Origin: JACRCT01 sp049841135
GTDB taxonomy: Bacteria; Myxococcota; Myxococcia; Myxococcales; UBA5297
Assembly: GCA_049841135.1 (NCBI GenBank)
Contig: JASGHK010000004.1
Coordinates: 2,542,001 to 2,606,000, forward strand
Reading direction: 5' to 3'
DNA length: 64,000 nucleotides
Shown here: piece after piece, positions 1 to 9,593 of the stretch
How the letters are laid out: the number at the start of each line of letters is the position of its first letter
Position numbering within the stretch: the stretch's first letter is position 1
Made by a program: the position numbers and the translations under genes
Notes under the pieces: generated by a model
Told to the model about the DNA's origin: nothing
Seen by the model: only the letters and a program-made list of their open reading frames with translations
Database searches by the model: none

Positions 1-700
1 TCCGGACCCCGTTCCCGCAGGCGGTGCGGGTGCAGTTGCGGTCGCAGCCGTCGCCGTCGACCAGGTCGTGGTCGTCGCACTCCTCGCCGGCGTTGCGCAC
101 CCCGTCCCCGCAGCTGCCGCCCTCGGCCAGGCACTGCGCGCTGCAGCCGTCGCCGCTGGCGAGGTTGCCGTCGTCGCAGGTCTCGCCGGGGGCGACGACC
201 CCGTTGCCGCAGCGGCTGACCGTGCAGTTGGAGTCGCAGCCGTCGCCGTCGACCTGGTCGTGGTCGTCGCACTCCTCGCCGGCGTTGCGCACCCCGTCCC
301 CGCAGGCGCCGCCCTCGGCCAGGCACAGCGCGCTGCAGCCGTCGCCGCTGGCGAGGTTGCCGTCGTCGCAGGTCTCCGGCGGCGCGGTGACCGCGTTGCC
401 ACAGCGGCTGACCGTGCAGTTGGAGTCGCAGCCATCGCCGTCGGCCGGGTTGTGGTCGTCGCACTCCTCGCCGGCGTTGCGCACGCCGTCCCCGCAGGCG
501 CCGCCCTCGACGAGGCACTGCGCGCTGCAGCCGTCGCCGCCCACGGTGTTGCCGTCGTCGCAGGTCTCCGGCGGCGCGGCGACCGCGTTGCCGCAGCGGC
601 TGGTCGTGCAGTTGGAGTCGCAGCCGTCGCCGTCGACCCGGTTGCCGTCGTCGCACTCTTCCTCGGTGCTGCGCACGCCGTCGCCGCACGCCTCGGCGGC
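1..700 (-). repeat. 192-bp tandem repeat coding for paired Cys-rich modules
   Basis: The word encoding CGDGVRNAGEECDD recurs at 192-bp spacing (near 87, 279 and 471) with near-identical DNA, and a more diverged copy lies near 650. Each unit of 64 residues carries two disulfide modules, one with ..GDGCDSNC and one with ETCDDGN..GDGCSAQC. The array continues past the left edge. The high DNA identity suggests recent tandem duplication or gene conversion. Confidence 0.85.
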
Positions 701-3700
701 CTCGAAGGTCACCGCGACCTCGAGGTAATCGCTCGCCACCAGGGCCTCCTCGCCGCGGGCGTTGCCTCCGCGCGGAACGACGGAGAAGGCCAGCTGCGCG
801 TGCTGGCCGAAGAAGAGCGCGTCGAGGGCCGCGGGATCGACGATGGAGGCCGCCAGCTCGCCCGGCGCGCGCTGGGCGTTCTCGGCCAGCAGCGTCCAGC
901 CGGCGTCGCTGCGCCAGGCCTTCAGCTGGGCTCCGTCGAGCGCCGCCCCCGCCGCGTCGCGACCGGTCCCGCCGGCGCGCCAGAGCACCTCGACCGACGC
1001 CACCTTGCACCCCGCCGCCCCCGACAGCGCGCAGCCCCAGGGCGACGGGCCGCCGGAGGAGGCGTAGTCGAGGAGGGCGACGTGGCCGGGGCGGGCGCCG
1101 AGCGCGGGATCGAGCCGCCAGAGGTCGGCGAAGACGCGGGCGCCGAACCCGGCGTGGAGCCACACGTCGTCGCCCAGGTCGACCGCCCCGGCATACCGGC
1201 GCGCGGCGGGCGAGCGGTCGTCCTCGCGGTCGGTCAGCGGCAGGCGCCGCCAGCTCGAGCCGTCGTAGGCCCACAGGTCGTCCAGGCCGCGGAAGTCGAG
1301 CGTCATGCCGCCGAAGAGCAGCGTCCGCTGGAGCGCGCTGCTGTAGACCAGCGCCTGCCCGCGCCGCGCCTGCGGGCCTCCGTCGCCCTCCGGGTCGGCG
1401 ATCGGCACGCGCGTCCACGTCGCCCCGTCCCACTCCAGCGTCTCCGCCTCCCCTGCCGCGTCGTAGCCGAACCAGATGACGACGTCCCGCCGCGGGTCGT
1501 ACACCGCCCCGCCGTCCCCAGCGGGGTGGACGGCCACCGCCGGACACGCCGGGTCGGAGGGGAGCGCCTGGGGGGTGCCCGCGGCCAGGCACTGCCACCC
1601 GAGGCCGGTCCAGCTCCACGTCTCCGGGAAGAACGGGATGCCCGTCGAGCCGCCGATCGCACCGATGCCGGCGGGGTCGGCGCCGCCCACCATCAGGAGC
1701 CGGCGGGTGCCGGCGTGCCAGACCATGCCGGAGCTCACCCGCTGGCGCGGCGAGAGGCACGCCGCCGCCGGCGAGCAGCGCTGGCTCCAACCCAGGCCGT
1801 CGAAGGTCCAGGTCTGACCGCCGGTGAAGAGAACCTCCGTGGCGTTGGCGGGCATCGCCGCCATCGGCACCCGGAAGCCGACCTGGAGCACGGACTGGAC
1901 GAAGTCGGAAGGGACGGGCGGGTGCGTGCCGCAGTCGTCGGAGAGCGGCGAGTAGTCGCAGCGGCGGCTCCACACGGCGCCGTCCCACTCCCAGGTGTCG
2001 TCCGCGAAGGTCAGCTTGGAGTAGCCGCCCGCGGGCTCCCAGTCCAGGCCGCCGCCGAACATCACCGCGCGGCCGCGGCCGGGGTCGTAGGCCAGCGCCT
2101 GGCCCTCGCGCCCCGGCGGGGCGCCGTCCGGCCAGTGCTGCGCCGGCTCCATCCGCCAGCGAGTGCCGTTCCAGCGCCACAGCCCGCAGGTGGCGCAGGT
2201 GTCGCCGCCCACCATCGGCCGCCCTCCGAAGACCAGCACCTCCTGGCGCAGCGGGTCGAAGGCCATGCGCGCGGAGATTCTGCTGCGGCGGCAGGGGCGC
2301 GCAGACCTCCTTGACCCCGTCGCAGCGCTGCGTCCAGGCCGTGCCGTCGAACTCCCACAGCTCGTTGGAGGCGGTGTAGGCGCCTTCGACCACGCCGCCG
2401 AACAGCACCAGGCGCTTGCGGGCCGCGTCCCAGGTCATGCTGGCGCCCCAGCGCGCCTTGGGCAGGCCGGTGCAGGCCGGCGCGGGCGGCGTCGCAGGGC
2501 ACCGCTTCGTCCACGACGCGCCGTCCCACTCCCACAGGTCGCCGAGGAGGCCGCTGCTGGCCGAGCCGCCGAACAGGACCGTCGTGCGGGTGTCCGGGCG
2601 GTACGCCATCGCCGCCGCGAAGCGGGGCTCCGGGCCGCCCGCGAGCTCCTTCTGGCGCAGCACCCAGGAGTCGCCGTCGGACTCCCAGGTCTCGCCGTGC
2701 AGGTCGCTGCTGGTGCTGCCGAAGGTCGAGGAGACGCCGCCGAACAGGACCAGGCGGCCCCGGGCGCTGTCGTAGACCAGGTTGAAGTCGACGCCGGGCT
2801 GCGGGTCGCTGTCGCCCTCGGGATCGGAGCCGGGGCGCAGGCGCCAGCTCGCGCCCGACCACTCCCACAGCTCGATCAGGACCTTGCCCCCGGAGAAGCT
2901 GCCCGCCGAGGTGTCGAGCAGCAGCGGCACGCCCCGCCGCTCGTCGAAGACGAAGCCCTCGTAGGCCCCCTGGCGCGGGTTGCCGTCGCGCTCCGGGTCG
3001 GGCATCGCGCGAAGCTGCCAGGTGCGGCCGTCCCACTCCCACAGCTCGTCCAGCGGGACGTTCTGGCGCGTCCCGCCGAACAGCACCAGCCGCCCGCGAA
3101 CGCGGTCGAAGGTCATCCCCGGCTTGCCCATCGGCGCCGGGCCGCCCGCGACCTGCGCAAAGCTGAGCGCCCCGGCCGTCTCCAGCTGCAGGCCGTCGCC
3201 CGCCGCGGCCATCGTCGCCGGGGAGGCGGTCTCCACGCCGTCGCTCGAGGAGAGCGTCCCGTCGAAGTAGCGCCGCGCCAGCAGCCGGTGGGGGTTCTCC
3301 GCCGTGCTCCCCGGCACCTTGCCGCCCAGGGTGGAGACCCACACCGAGCGCGGCACGCGCGCGCGCGGCGACTCGTTGCCGGCGGAGTCCACCCATGCCA
3401 CCCAGAGCTCCTGGCTGTCCGCGCCCAGAAGCCGCAGCGGCGCGAACGCGTCCGTGGCGAGCCGCGAGGCCCCGAGCGGTGTCCCGCCGACGCGCTGCGG
3501 GTAGGCGCGCAGCGCCCGCACCGAGGCATCGCCGGCAAGGTCCGCCGCGGAGAGGCAGCGGGTGGGAGAGGCCACGCAGTCCATCGCCGCGTCCGCCGGC
3601 AGCGGGTCGCCGGAGGCGTACCCGGCCGGCACGAGGAAGTGCCCCGGCTGGCCGGCGGAGCGCTGCGCGCCCCAGGGAAGGCGCAGGTGCAGCATCTGGG

Positions 3701-4583
3701 CAACGGCCGGCGCGCTCGGCGCCGCCGGCGGACTGCGGTCGATCTGCACCGCCGCGCCGCCCAGGTCGTCTTGGGAGCGGTTGCCGACGGCGTCCACCAT
3801 CTTCGCGGAGAGGGTGCACGGCCCCTGCGCCGCGGCAGCGGCAGCGTCCAGGACCGTGGAGTAGGTGAACGCCTGCGGGTCCGTCTCGCCTGGGCGCCTG
3901 GCGAGCGGCAGCGTGACCGAGGCCGCGGGGCCGCAGGTCGCCGCCACCTGCGGGTCCTTGAGCGCGGGCTCGTCGGTGATGAAGGTGACGACGATCTCGG
4001 TGCCGTCCGTCGCGGCCTCCGGGAACGCGACGGCGTTGCCCGGGGCGGGCCGGTACGAGACCTGCGCCCCGGCGCTCTTCGGGCCCTGGTAGTCGAAGAC
4101 CAGCGCCTCGCGGTACTCGGCGACGCCGTGGTTCCCCGCCAGGTCGACCAGGTCGATGACCACCGTGACGACGTCGGCGCGGTGCGCCGCGTTCTGGGGC
4201 GTCTCCACGCGGTGGCGGTAGACGTAGGCCAGGCCGCCGTCGTCGACGCTGACGAAGTCGGCGACGAGGTCCCCGGACTGGAGCCTGAGGGCGACGGTCG
4301 GGTTCTTCCCGAGCTTCTCGCTCACCGTGACCCGGAAGACGGCGTCGCTACCGGCCGCCACCCGCCCCTCGCCGTCGACGCTGAAGGAGACCACCGCCGG
4401 GGGCACCTCCTCCTGGCCGTCCGGGATGCACCGGCCGAGGGAGACGCTGCAGTGGAGGTCGCCGGGACAGTCCTCCTGCTTCTGGCACTGGATCTGCGCG
4501 CCCGGCGGCAGGTCGAAGCGTGGAGCGCAGGCGGTGGCGAGGAGCACCAACCCGAAGGGAGCAACGCGATGGGCCACCGTCAT
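1..4583 (-). CDS. Kelch-repeat / Cys-rich surface lipoprotein (3' end outside window)
   Basis: Probable outer-membrane-anchored, surface-exposed lipoprotein; about 1,527 codons are visible and no stop is reached. ATG at 4583 opens a signal peptide ending in lipobox LLATAC (Cys19). A short Cys-rich segment (residues ~30-50) and Ig-like stretches follow. From ~480 to ~1,100 come about eleven kelch-like repeats of the type RLVLFGG...ELWEWDG..W, which usually form a beta-propeller. From ~1,298 to the window edge lie myxobacterial Cys-rich repeats (DUF4215 / Myxo_disulf_rpt type: CGDGV..., EECDDGN..., GDGCDSNC). The frame is broken at 2276-2281: the kelch protein stops making sense there and resumes one frame over as RISARMAFDPLRQEVLVFGG, so I treat it as one gene with a sequence error. 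Ligand and function are unknown. The neighbouring genes are also surface proteins. Confidence 0.85.
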   Translation of the reverse strand, partial: MTVAHRVAPFGLVLLATACAPRFDLPPGAQIQCQKQEDCPGDLHCSVSLGRCIPDGQEEVPPAVVSFSVDGEGRVAAGSDAVFRVTVSEKLGKNPTVALRLQSGDLVADFVSVDDGGLAYVYRHRVETPQNAAHRADVVTVVIDLVDLAGNHGVAEYREALVFDYQGPKSAGAQVSYRPAPGNAVAFPEAATDGTEIVVTFITDEPALKDPQVAATCGPAASVTLPLARRPGETDPQAFTYSTVLDAAAAAAQGPCTLSAKMVDAVGNRSQDDLGGAAVQIDRSPPAAPSAPAVAQMLHLRLPWGAQRSAGQPGHFLVPAGYASGDPLPADAAMDCVASPTRCLSAADLAGDASVRALRAYPQRVGGTPLGASRLATDAFAPLRLLGADSQELWVAWVDSAGNESPRARVPRSVWVSTLGGKVPGSTAENPHRLLARRYFDGTLSSSDGVETASPATMAAAGDGLQLETAGALSFAQVAGGPAPMGKPGMTFDRVRGRLVLFGGTRQNVPLDELWEWDGRTWQLRAMPDPERDGNPRQGAYEGFVFDERRGVPLLLDTSAGSFSGGKVLIELWEWSGASWRLRPGSDPEGDSDPQPGVDFNLVYDSARGRLVLFGGVSSTFGSTSSDLHGETWESDGDSWVLRQKELAGGPEPRFAAAMAYRPDTRTTVLFGGSASSGLLGDLWEWDGASWTKRCPATPPAPACTGLPKARWGASMTWDAARKRLVLFGGVVEGAYTASNELWEFDGTAWTQRCDGVKEVCAPLPPQQNLRAHGLRPAAPGGAGLRRAADGGRRHLRHLRAVALERHSLADGAGAALAGRRPAGARGPGAGLRPRPRPRGDVRRRPGLGARGRLLQADLRGRHLGVGRRRVEPPLRLLAALRRLRHAPARPFRLRPVRAPGRLPGADGGDARQRHGGSLHRRSDLDLRRPGLEPALLAGGGVPLAAPAGELRHGLARRHPPAPDGGRRRPRRHRCDRRLDGHPVLPGDVELDRPRVAVPGRGHPPGAPLRPGVSGGGRPPRWGRRGGVRPAAGRRHLVRLRRGRGGGDAGVGRGDVDARADRRPGGRRRPAGAARAGAGLQQRAPADAALRRHDARLPRPGRPVGLRRLELAAPAADRPRGRPLARRAPVCRGGRPGRRRVAPRRVRRPRLRRPLAARSRARRPPRPRRPPRLRLLRRPVALGLRAVGGGGVQGGVGRGALARRRDRSRRGGGGARRSPAEGLAQRRRLDAAGRERPARAGRAGGLHRRSRGPRRALLRPARAAGLLRRSARRQRPRRGGPGGERLPRGRGDLRGRRGVRRRRAQHRGRVRRRQPGRRRRLRLQLHDQPLRQRGRRAAGDLRRRQHRGRRRLQRAVPRRGRRLRGRRAQRRRGVRRPQPGRRRWLRLQLHGQPLWQRGHRAAGDLRRRQPRQRRRLQRAVPGRGRRLRGRGAQRRRGVRRPRPGRRRRLRLQLHGQPLRQRGRRPRRDLRRRQPRQRRRLQRAVPGRGRQLRGRGAQRRRGVRRPRPGRRRRLRPQLHPHRLRERGP

Positions 4584-4873
4584 GAGGTTTCGACCTCGAG
4601 GCAGAGAGTCTTCGAACAATAGACCACGGCGTGGACGGCACCGAGGAACGGCGGGGGCGCGGACGAGCGCGGGGGCCTCGCCCTCCCCCGGCAGGGGCGG
4701 CCGCGTCTGGAGCGGAATGGGAGCCCGGACCGCGAGCGTGGTCTTCGTGGGATGAACCGGCGACGCCCGACCGGTCCAGCGCTCAGATACACTCGGCCCC
4801 GCCCACTTCGGCTCCCGGCATCTCCTGCCCGGCTTCCAGCGCTGGACGGCCCCACCCAACCCCGAGAGGCAGC

Positions 4874-5927
4874 ATGCTCCCCTCCAAGCCCCCACGTTCG
4901 AGCGCACGTCTTTGGACGCTGGCCGCCACCGTTGCGGCAGCGAGCGCAGCGATGCTCGTCAGCGGCGGTTGCTCCAACGGACCCCATTCCTCGGTCCTCT
5001 CCTTCCGGCCCGTCGCCGCAGCCTACAGTCGGCCCCTGGAGCGCCTGGTGGCCATCTCGGTCTCGCCGGCCGAGCTGCACCTCTACGAATCCGTTCGGCT
5101 CGAAGGATGTGGCGGTCGCCTTGCCCCTCGAGCCGACGTGCCTCGGCATCAGCTCCGACGGGCTGTACGCCGTGGTGGGCCACGACGCCAAGGTCAGCTA
5201 CGTGGACTTGAAGGCGGCCCAGGTCATCAGGACGTGGCCGATCTCCGCCCACGCTGGAAGCATCGTGCTCGGCGACCCGATGACCCTCTCAGGTCGCGCC
5301 ACCCGGTTCGCGTACGTCTTCCCGGTGGTCGATGGGCCGATTGGGATCCACAACCTCGACCTCGGCACCGGAGCGGAATCGACGTCGGGCGACCTCCTCT
5401 ACGAAATGGACGGACACCTCGCGGTGGACGGAGCCAACCTCTTCGCCGTCCCGAGTCATGTGCTTCCAGCGAGGCTCCATCGCTTTGCCATCGACTCGAG
5501 CACCGGCATCGCCGGCTCGCAGAGCGCCGAGTCGCCTTACTGGGGCGACCCTCCCATCCGCTCTCCGATCTGGCTCTCGCTGGACGGTGCGACAGTCCTG
5601 ACCTCCGCGGGCACCGTCTTCAGGACCTCCGATTTGACCTACGCCGGCGAGGTCTCGACTGACGTGGGATGGGCCGACTGGTCGCAGTCCGCGGGCCGTT
5701 GGCTCGTACAACCGGGGGTTCTCGACGACTCGTTCTGGATCGTCGATTCGAAGACCCTGGCCGACCTGGGGCACGTCAAGTACCCGAGGTACAAAGTCGG
5801 CCTCTGGACTGCCGAGCTGCACGGCAGGTTCCTGTTCCATGACTCGAGCGGCGCCCACCCCATCGCGGTCGTCGAGCTCGACCCTGTGGGCACCAAGCCC
5901 GCGGAGAGCCATGTGCTCGTGTACTGA
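4874..5927 (+). CDS. Lipoprotein of unknown function, possibly beta-propeller-like
   Basis: Predicted lipoprotein of about 351 residues once one frame shift is repaired. ATG 4874 follows GAGAGG; the signal peptide ends in VSGGC (Cys33). The first ~70 residues are in one frame, then at 5087-5092 (TACGAATCC) the coding frame moves: upstream ends ..PAELHLYE, downstream continues ..PFGSKDVAVALPLEP. Reading GAAGATCC there restores one protein (..LYEDPFGSKDVAV). The rest has recurring beta-strand pieces such as GISSDGLYAVVGHDAKVSYVD and WLSLDGATVLTSAG, reminiscent of WD/YVTN-type propellers, but no family is certain. The gene stands alone, divergent from the kelch lipoprotein gene. Confidence 0.65.
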
Positions 5928-6013
5928 CGCCCCCGGCGTACGGCGAGGCCTGCGCCACGACGGCGGGCGCGCGGTCCGCGAGCCCCTCCGAAGAGCAGGA
6001 GGTCAGGCCGCGC

Positions 6014-7441
6014 TCAGCTGCACTGCAGGACCAGCCGCACCTGGCCCCAGTCCTGCTTCGCGAGAGCGTCCTCGGGGATGAGGAAGTAGATGCAGCCGCA
6101 ATCCTGCTCGAGCAGCAGCTTGCCGTTGACCATCGCGGTCAGCTGCAAGAGCAGCCGCCAGCGACGCGCGGCGCGCGCCGTCCGGATCGCACCGACCGAG
6201 CCCTCCTCCCACGTCTTCCAGTTGCCGGCCGTCGCGTAGACCTCGGCCTCGAGATACGGATCGCCCTGATGCGGGTGGCAGTACCCCAGCACGCGGTGCT
6301 CGCCTTCCGCATCGCCGTCTTGCCACTGCTGGATGAACAGCTCGAGGTTGGGCAAGGGATCGACGACGGATCCTTCTCCCTTGGCGGCAGCGACCAGCGA
6401 GCGGCGGAACGCGAGGGCGCGCTCCTCCGGGAGCAAGGCTTCGTAGAACGGAGATTCGACGGGCGGCATCGTGCTCTTGCGGCCCTGCGGCTCCGCGGTG
6501 AAGGCCGGCCGCCGGTCGCCGCCGGGAGGTGTCGGACGGCGCGCAAGACCGTCGCGGGTGGCCAGGTGGATCACCCGCGTCGGGTACTCGATCTTCTTGT
6601 CGAAGTCGCGATCGGGGACCGCGTTGTAGAAGAAGCTCAGCAACCCCGACTGCGGAAGCTCCTTGGCGGCCGCCAAGCCTCGCAGCGAGTCGAGATCCAG
6701 CTGCGCCGCGAAAGTCATCGGGCGCCCGCCGCTCATGGGCCAGGGCATCGAAGCGGGCAAGTCGGGCTCGCCCCCGAACCGCGTCGCGCCCGGCAGCCAC
6801 GGCGCGCGCTCTTCTTCCCACTCGGGCTCCTCCCCGTCTGCCTCTCCGTCTGCCTCCTCGTCGGCCTCGCTCGACTCGACCGCGTCCGGCTCCAGCTCGA
6901 CATGGTCCTCGAAGGCGATCCCCGGCCTTCGGAGCGCGAGGAAGGCGTCGGCCTGGTCCTCGATTCCCCAGGCCGCGAGCGACTCCCTGGCCTCCTCGCG
7001 AGCGCTCTCGTCGATCCAGTGGCGCACCCGCGACGGATCGGCGAACGCCGCAGCGAACTCGTCCTCGGTTCGCAACGTCTCGTCGTCGAGCGCGTACGGG
7101 AAGAGCAGATCGCAAGGGAGCAGGCAGTCGAGCTCGCCGGGACGCGCAGCGACGAGCGCGGCCAACGACCGAACCCAGCCGCGCACGTAGGCGAGGGCGC
7201 GCTCGACGTCCCCGCGACGGTCGGCGGGGACGAGCGGAAGCTCCTGCTCCTTCACGTCACGGAGGGTGCCCGGCTTGCCCGGCTCGAAGCTCATCAGCCG
7301 CACGCGCGCGACCAGATGCTGCCCCTCGTCTGATTCGCGAACTGCGTCGGCCTCGGGAGCGAGACTCAGTTCGAACGTCTCGCCCCGGGCGGGGAGCAGT
7401 CTCTTTAGCGCGGCTTCGAGGTCGGGCGCGGTCAGTCGCAT
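6014..7441 (-). CDS. DUF1963 (YwqG-like) family protein
   Basis: Cytoplasmic-looking protein of 475 residues without signal peptide. The C-terminal half matches what I know of DUF1963/YwqG: TRFGGEPDLPASMPWP, then a PMTFAAQLDL strand, LPQSGLLSFFY, and near the end CGCIYFLI and RLVLQCS. The N-terminal ~180 residues are an extra, unrecognised region rich in Ala/Arg/Leu helices (RGDVERALAYVRGWVRS), and a very acidic linker (residues ~185-215) joins the two. DUF1963 proteins have no established biochemical role. The gene converges with the upstream lipoprotein gene and is divergent from the next one, so it is probably monocistronic. Confidence 0.8.
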   Translation of the reverse strand: MRLTAPDLEAALKRLLPARGETFELSLAPEADAVRESDEGQHLVARVRLMSFEPGKPGTLRDVKEQELPLVPADRRGDVERALAYVRGWVRSLAALVAARPGELDCLLPCDLLFPYALDDETLRTEDEFAAAFADPSRVRHWIDESAREEARESLAAWGIEDQADAFLALRRPGIAFEDHVELEPDAVESSEADEEADGEADGEEPEWEEERAPWLPGATRFGGEPDLPASMPWPMSGGRPMTFAAQLDLDSLRGLAAAKELPQSGLLSFFYNAVPDRDFDKKIEYPTRVIHLATRDGLARRPTPPGGDRRPAFTAEPQGRKSTMPPVESPFYEALLPEERALAFRRSLVAAAKGEGSVVDPLPNLELFIQQWQDGDAEGEHRVLGYCHPHQGDPYLEAEVYATAGNWKTWEEGSVGAIRTARAARRWRLLLQLTAMVNGKLLLEQDCGCIYFLIPEDALAKQDWGQVRLVLQCS

Positions 7442-7555
7442 GGCCGGAACATAGCCCGCCCTCGCGAGCGGGCGACGGTGTGTTGCATTTGGTTAACGCC
7501 CGACACGCGCCGGCCTGCTCGCGGGTCCCTTCAGCACCACTGCTGGGAGGCGATC

Positions 7556-9516
7556 ATGAACAGGCCGAGTCGATTCTGGGTGGTTCTCCTGACTGCGCTG
7601 ATGCCGCTGGCCGGCTGCCTTGGGCCGCAGAGGGGGCCCTCGACGATCGACGCCTCGGAGGAGGCGGCGGGGACGAACTGTGAGTACGGCGGGGTGCGCT
7701 TCGACCTCGGCTTCGACGACGACTTCGACGGCCAGCTCGACCCGGATGGAGATCACCCGGACGACCTATGGCTGCAACCTGCGAGTGGATGGCAGGAGCG
7801 CGGCAGTGCGCCTCACGAAGGAGCCTGCCGGCACGCGCTGCCCGACGGGCGGAACCCGGATCGAGTCCGGCATCGACGGCGACGGGGACGGGCGGCTCGA
7901 CGGCGACGAGGTCGAGTCCACCGCCTACGTCTGCAACGGCTTGAACGGCCAGGACGGCACGGACGGCGTCAACGGGAAGAACGGCACCAACGGGGCCGAT
8001 GGGGCCGACGGGAAGAACGGGGTCAACGGCGTCGACGGCCAAGACGGGGCGGATGGACAAGACGGGACGGACGGCGAGGACGGGGCGGATGGAGAAGACG
8101 GCGCGACGACGTTGGTCAGCCTCGTGACGCTCCCAGTGGACCCCAACGGCCACTGCTACTACGGAGGCATCGAGATCGACGTCGGGCTCGACGTCAATGG
8201 CGACGGCACGCTGCAGCCGGGCGAGATCACCGACCGCCAATACGTCTGCTCGGTGCAGGTCAACGAGAACATGACGCTCGTCGCCAACTCGCCCGAGCTG
8301 CCGGGCACCAACTGCCAGTACGGCGGCGTCAAGATGCAGGTCGGCTACGACGCGGACGGCGACAAGCTCCTCGACGCCGCCGAAGTCCAGTCCACCCACT
8401 ACGTCTGCAACGAGGTGGTCCTCGTCTCCGGGTATTCGAGCCTCATCGTCACCGTCCCGGCCACCGCCCAGCAGTGCCCCTTCGGCGGCACCCTCTTCGA
8501 GTTCGGGCTCGACAGGAGCCAGAACGGCAAGCTCGACGCTTCGGAGATCACCGGCACTTCGTTGGTCTGCAACGGCGAGGACGGCTACACCAGCCTGGTG
8601 ACCACCAGCGCGTACTCCGGCTCGCGCTGCGGGCCCGAGGGCGGCTTGGAATTCAAGACCGGCCTGGACAAGAACTTCGACGGCGTCCTGCAGAAGCTCC
8701 GAGGTCCTGAGCACCTCCTACCTGTGCAACGGGTCCGACGGGTTCCTGGGCTACGACGGCAAGAACTCGCTCATCCGCTCCAGCGTCGACACCGCCGTCT
8801 GCGGGCCGCTCGGCGGGCTGCGCTTCGACACCGGGCTCGACGCCAACGCCGACGGCGTCCTCCAGGCGGGCGAAGTCTCGCAGACCTCCTACGTCTGCAA
8901 CGGCTCCGACGGCTACGACGCCCTGGTGGCGCCGGTCGACGCGGGCAGCGCCTGCGGCGCCTACGGCGGCCTGCGCTACGACTCCGGGCTCGACTACGAC
9001 CGGGACGGCACGCTCGACGCCAACGAGGTCACCTACTACGCCTACGTCTGCAACGGGTTCGACGGCTACGACGCGCTGGTGGCACCGGTGGACGCGGGCA
9101 ACGCCTGCGGCGCGTACGGCGGCATCCGCTACGACTCCGGGCTCGACTACGACCGGGACGGCACGCTCGACGCCAACGAGGTCACCACCTACGCCTACGT
9201 CTGCAACGGGGCCGACGGCCATGACGCGCTGGTGGAGCCGGTGGACGCGGGCGGCGACTGCGGCGCCTACGGCGGCATCCGCTACGACTCCGGGCTCGAT
9301 TACGACGCGGACGGCGAGCTCGACTCCAACGAGGTCACCTGGCACGCCTGGGTCTGCAACGGGGCGGACGGCTACGACGCCCTCGTCGAGACCAGCGACG
9401 CCTCCAGCTACGACTGCCCCTACGGCGGGACCGAGATCAACGTGGGGCTCGACTACGACCGCGACGGCTGGCTCGACTACGGGGAGATCACCAGCACCAG
9501 CTACGTCTGCGACTGA
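7556..9516 (+). CDS. Lipoprotein with 11 Cys-bounded calcium-loop repeats and a collagen-like insert
   Basis: Secreted lipoprotein of about 652 residues after repair of two frame shifts (7747-7754 and 8693-8698). ATG 7556 has GGGAGG about 6 bases upstream; the lipobox is PLAGC (Cys21). The mature protein is eleven repeats of ~50 residues, each starting with C..GG and ending YVCNG, like the Myxococcota repeat that I believe Pfam calls DUF7151. Each repeat holds a loop of the DxDxDGxLDxxE type (DYDRDGTLDANE, DGDGDGRLDGDE, DVNGDGTLQPGE), the EF-hand/dockerin calcium pattern. Between repeats 2 and 3 (about 7936-8103) is a run of 19 G-x-y triplets (NGQ/DGT/DGV...). The shifts fall exactly inside repeats, and the next frame completes the repeat. 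A calcium-stabilised surface filament or adhesin is an inference. Confidence 0.75.
8908..9366 (+). repeat. 153-bp tandem repeats within the calcium-loop lipoprotein
   Basis: Three consecutive 153-bp units (starting near 8908, 9061 and 9214) are almost identical in DNA and encode DGYDALVAPVDAG..CGAYGG.RYDSGLDYD.DG.LD.NEVT..A.VCNG. Earlier repeats in the gene are diverged, so this end looks recently amplified. Confidence 0.8.
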
Positions 9517-9593
9517 GGGTGAGCGAGCCTGCGCGAAACCGCTCGGCGAGGCCCTGCGCTCCGTGAGCGAGGGCCGTGAATGCCCGAGCCCCT

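Noticed and set aside
1..700. CRISPR-like direct repeats
   Set aside because: The 192-bp units are contiguous coding repeats without unique spacers.
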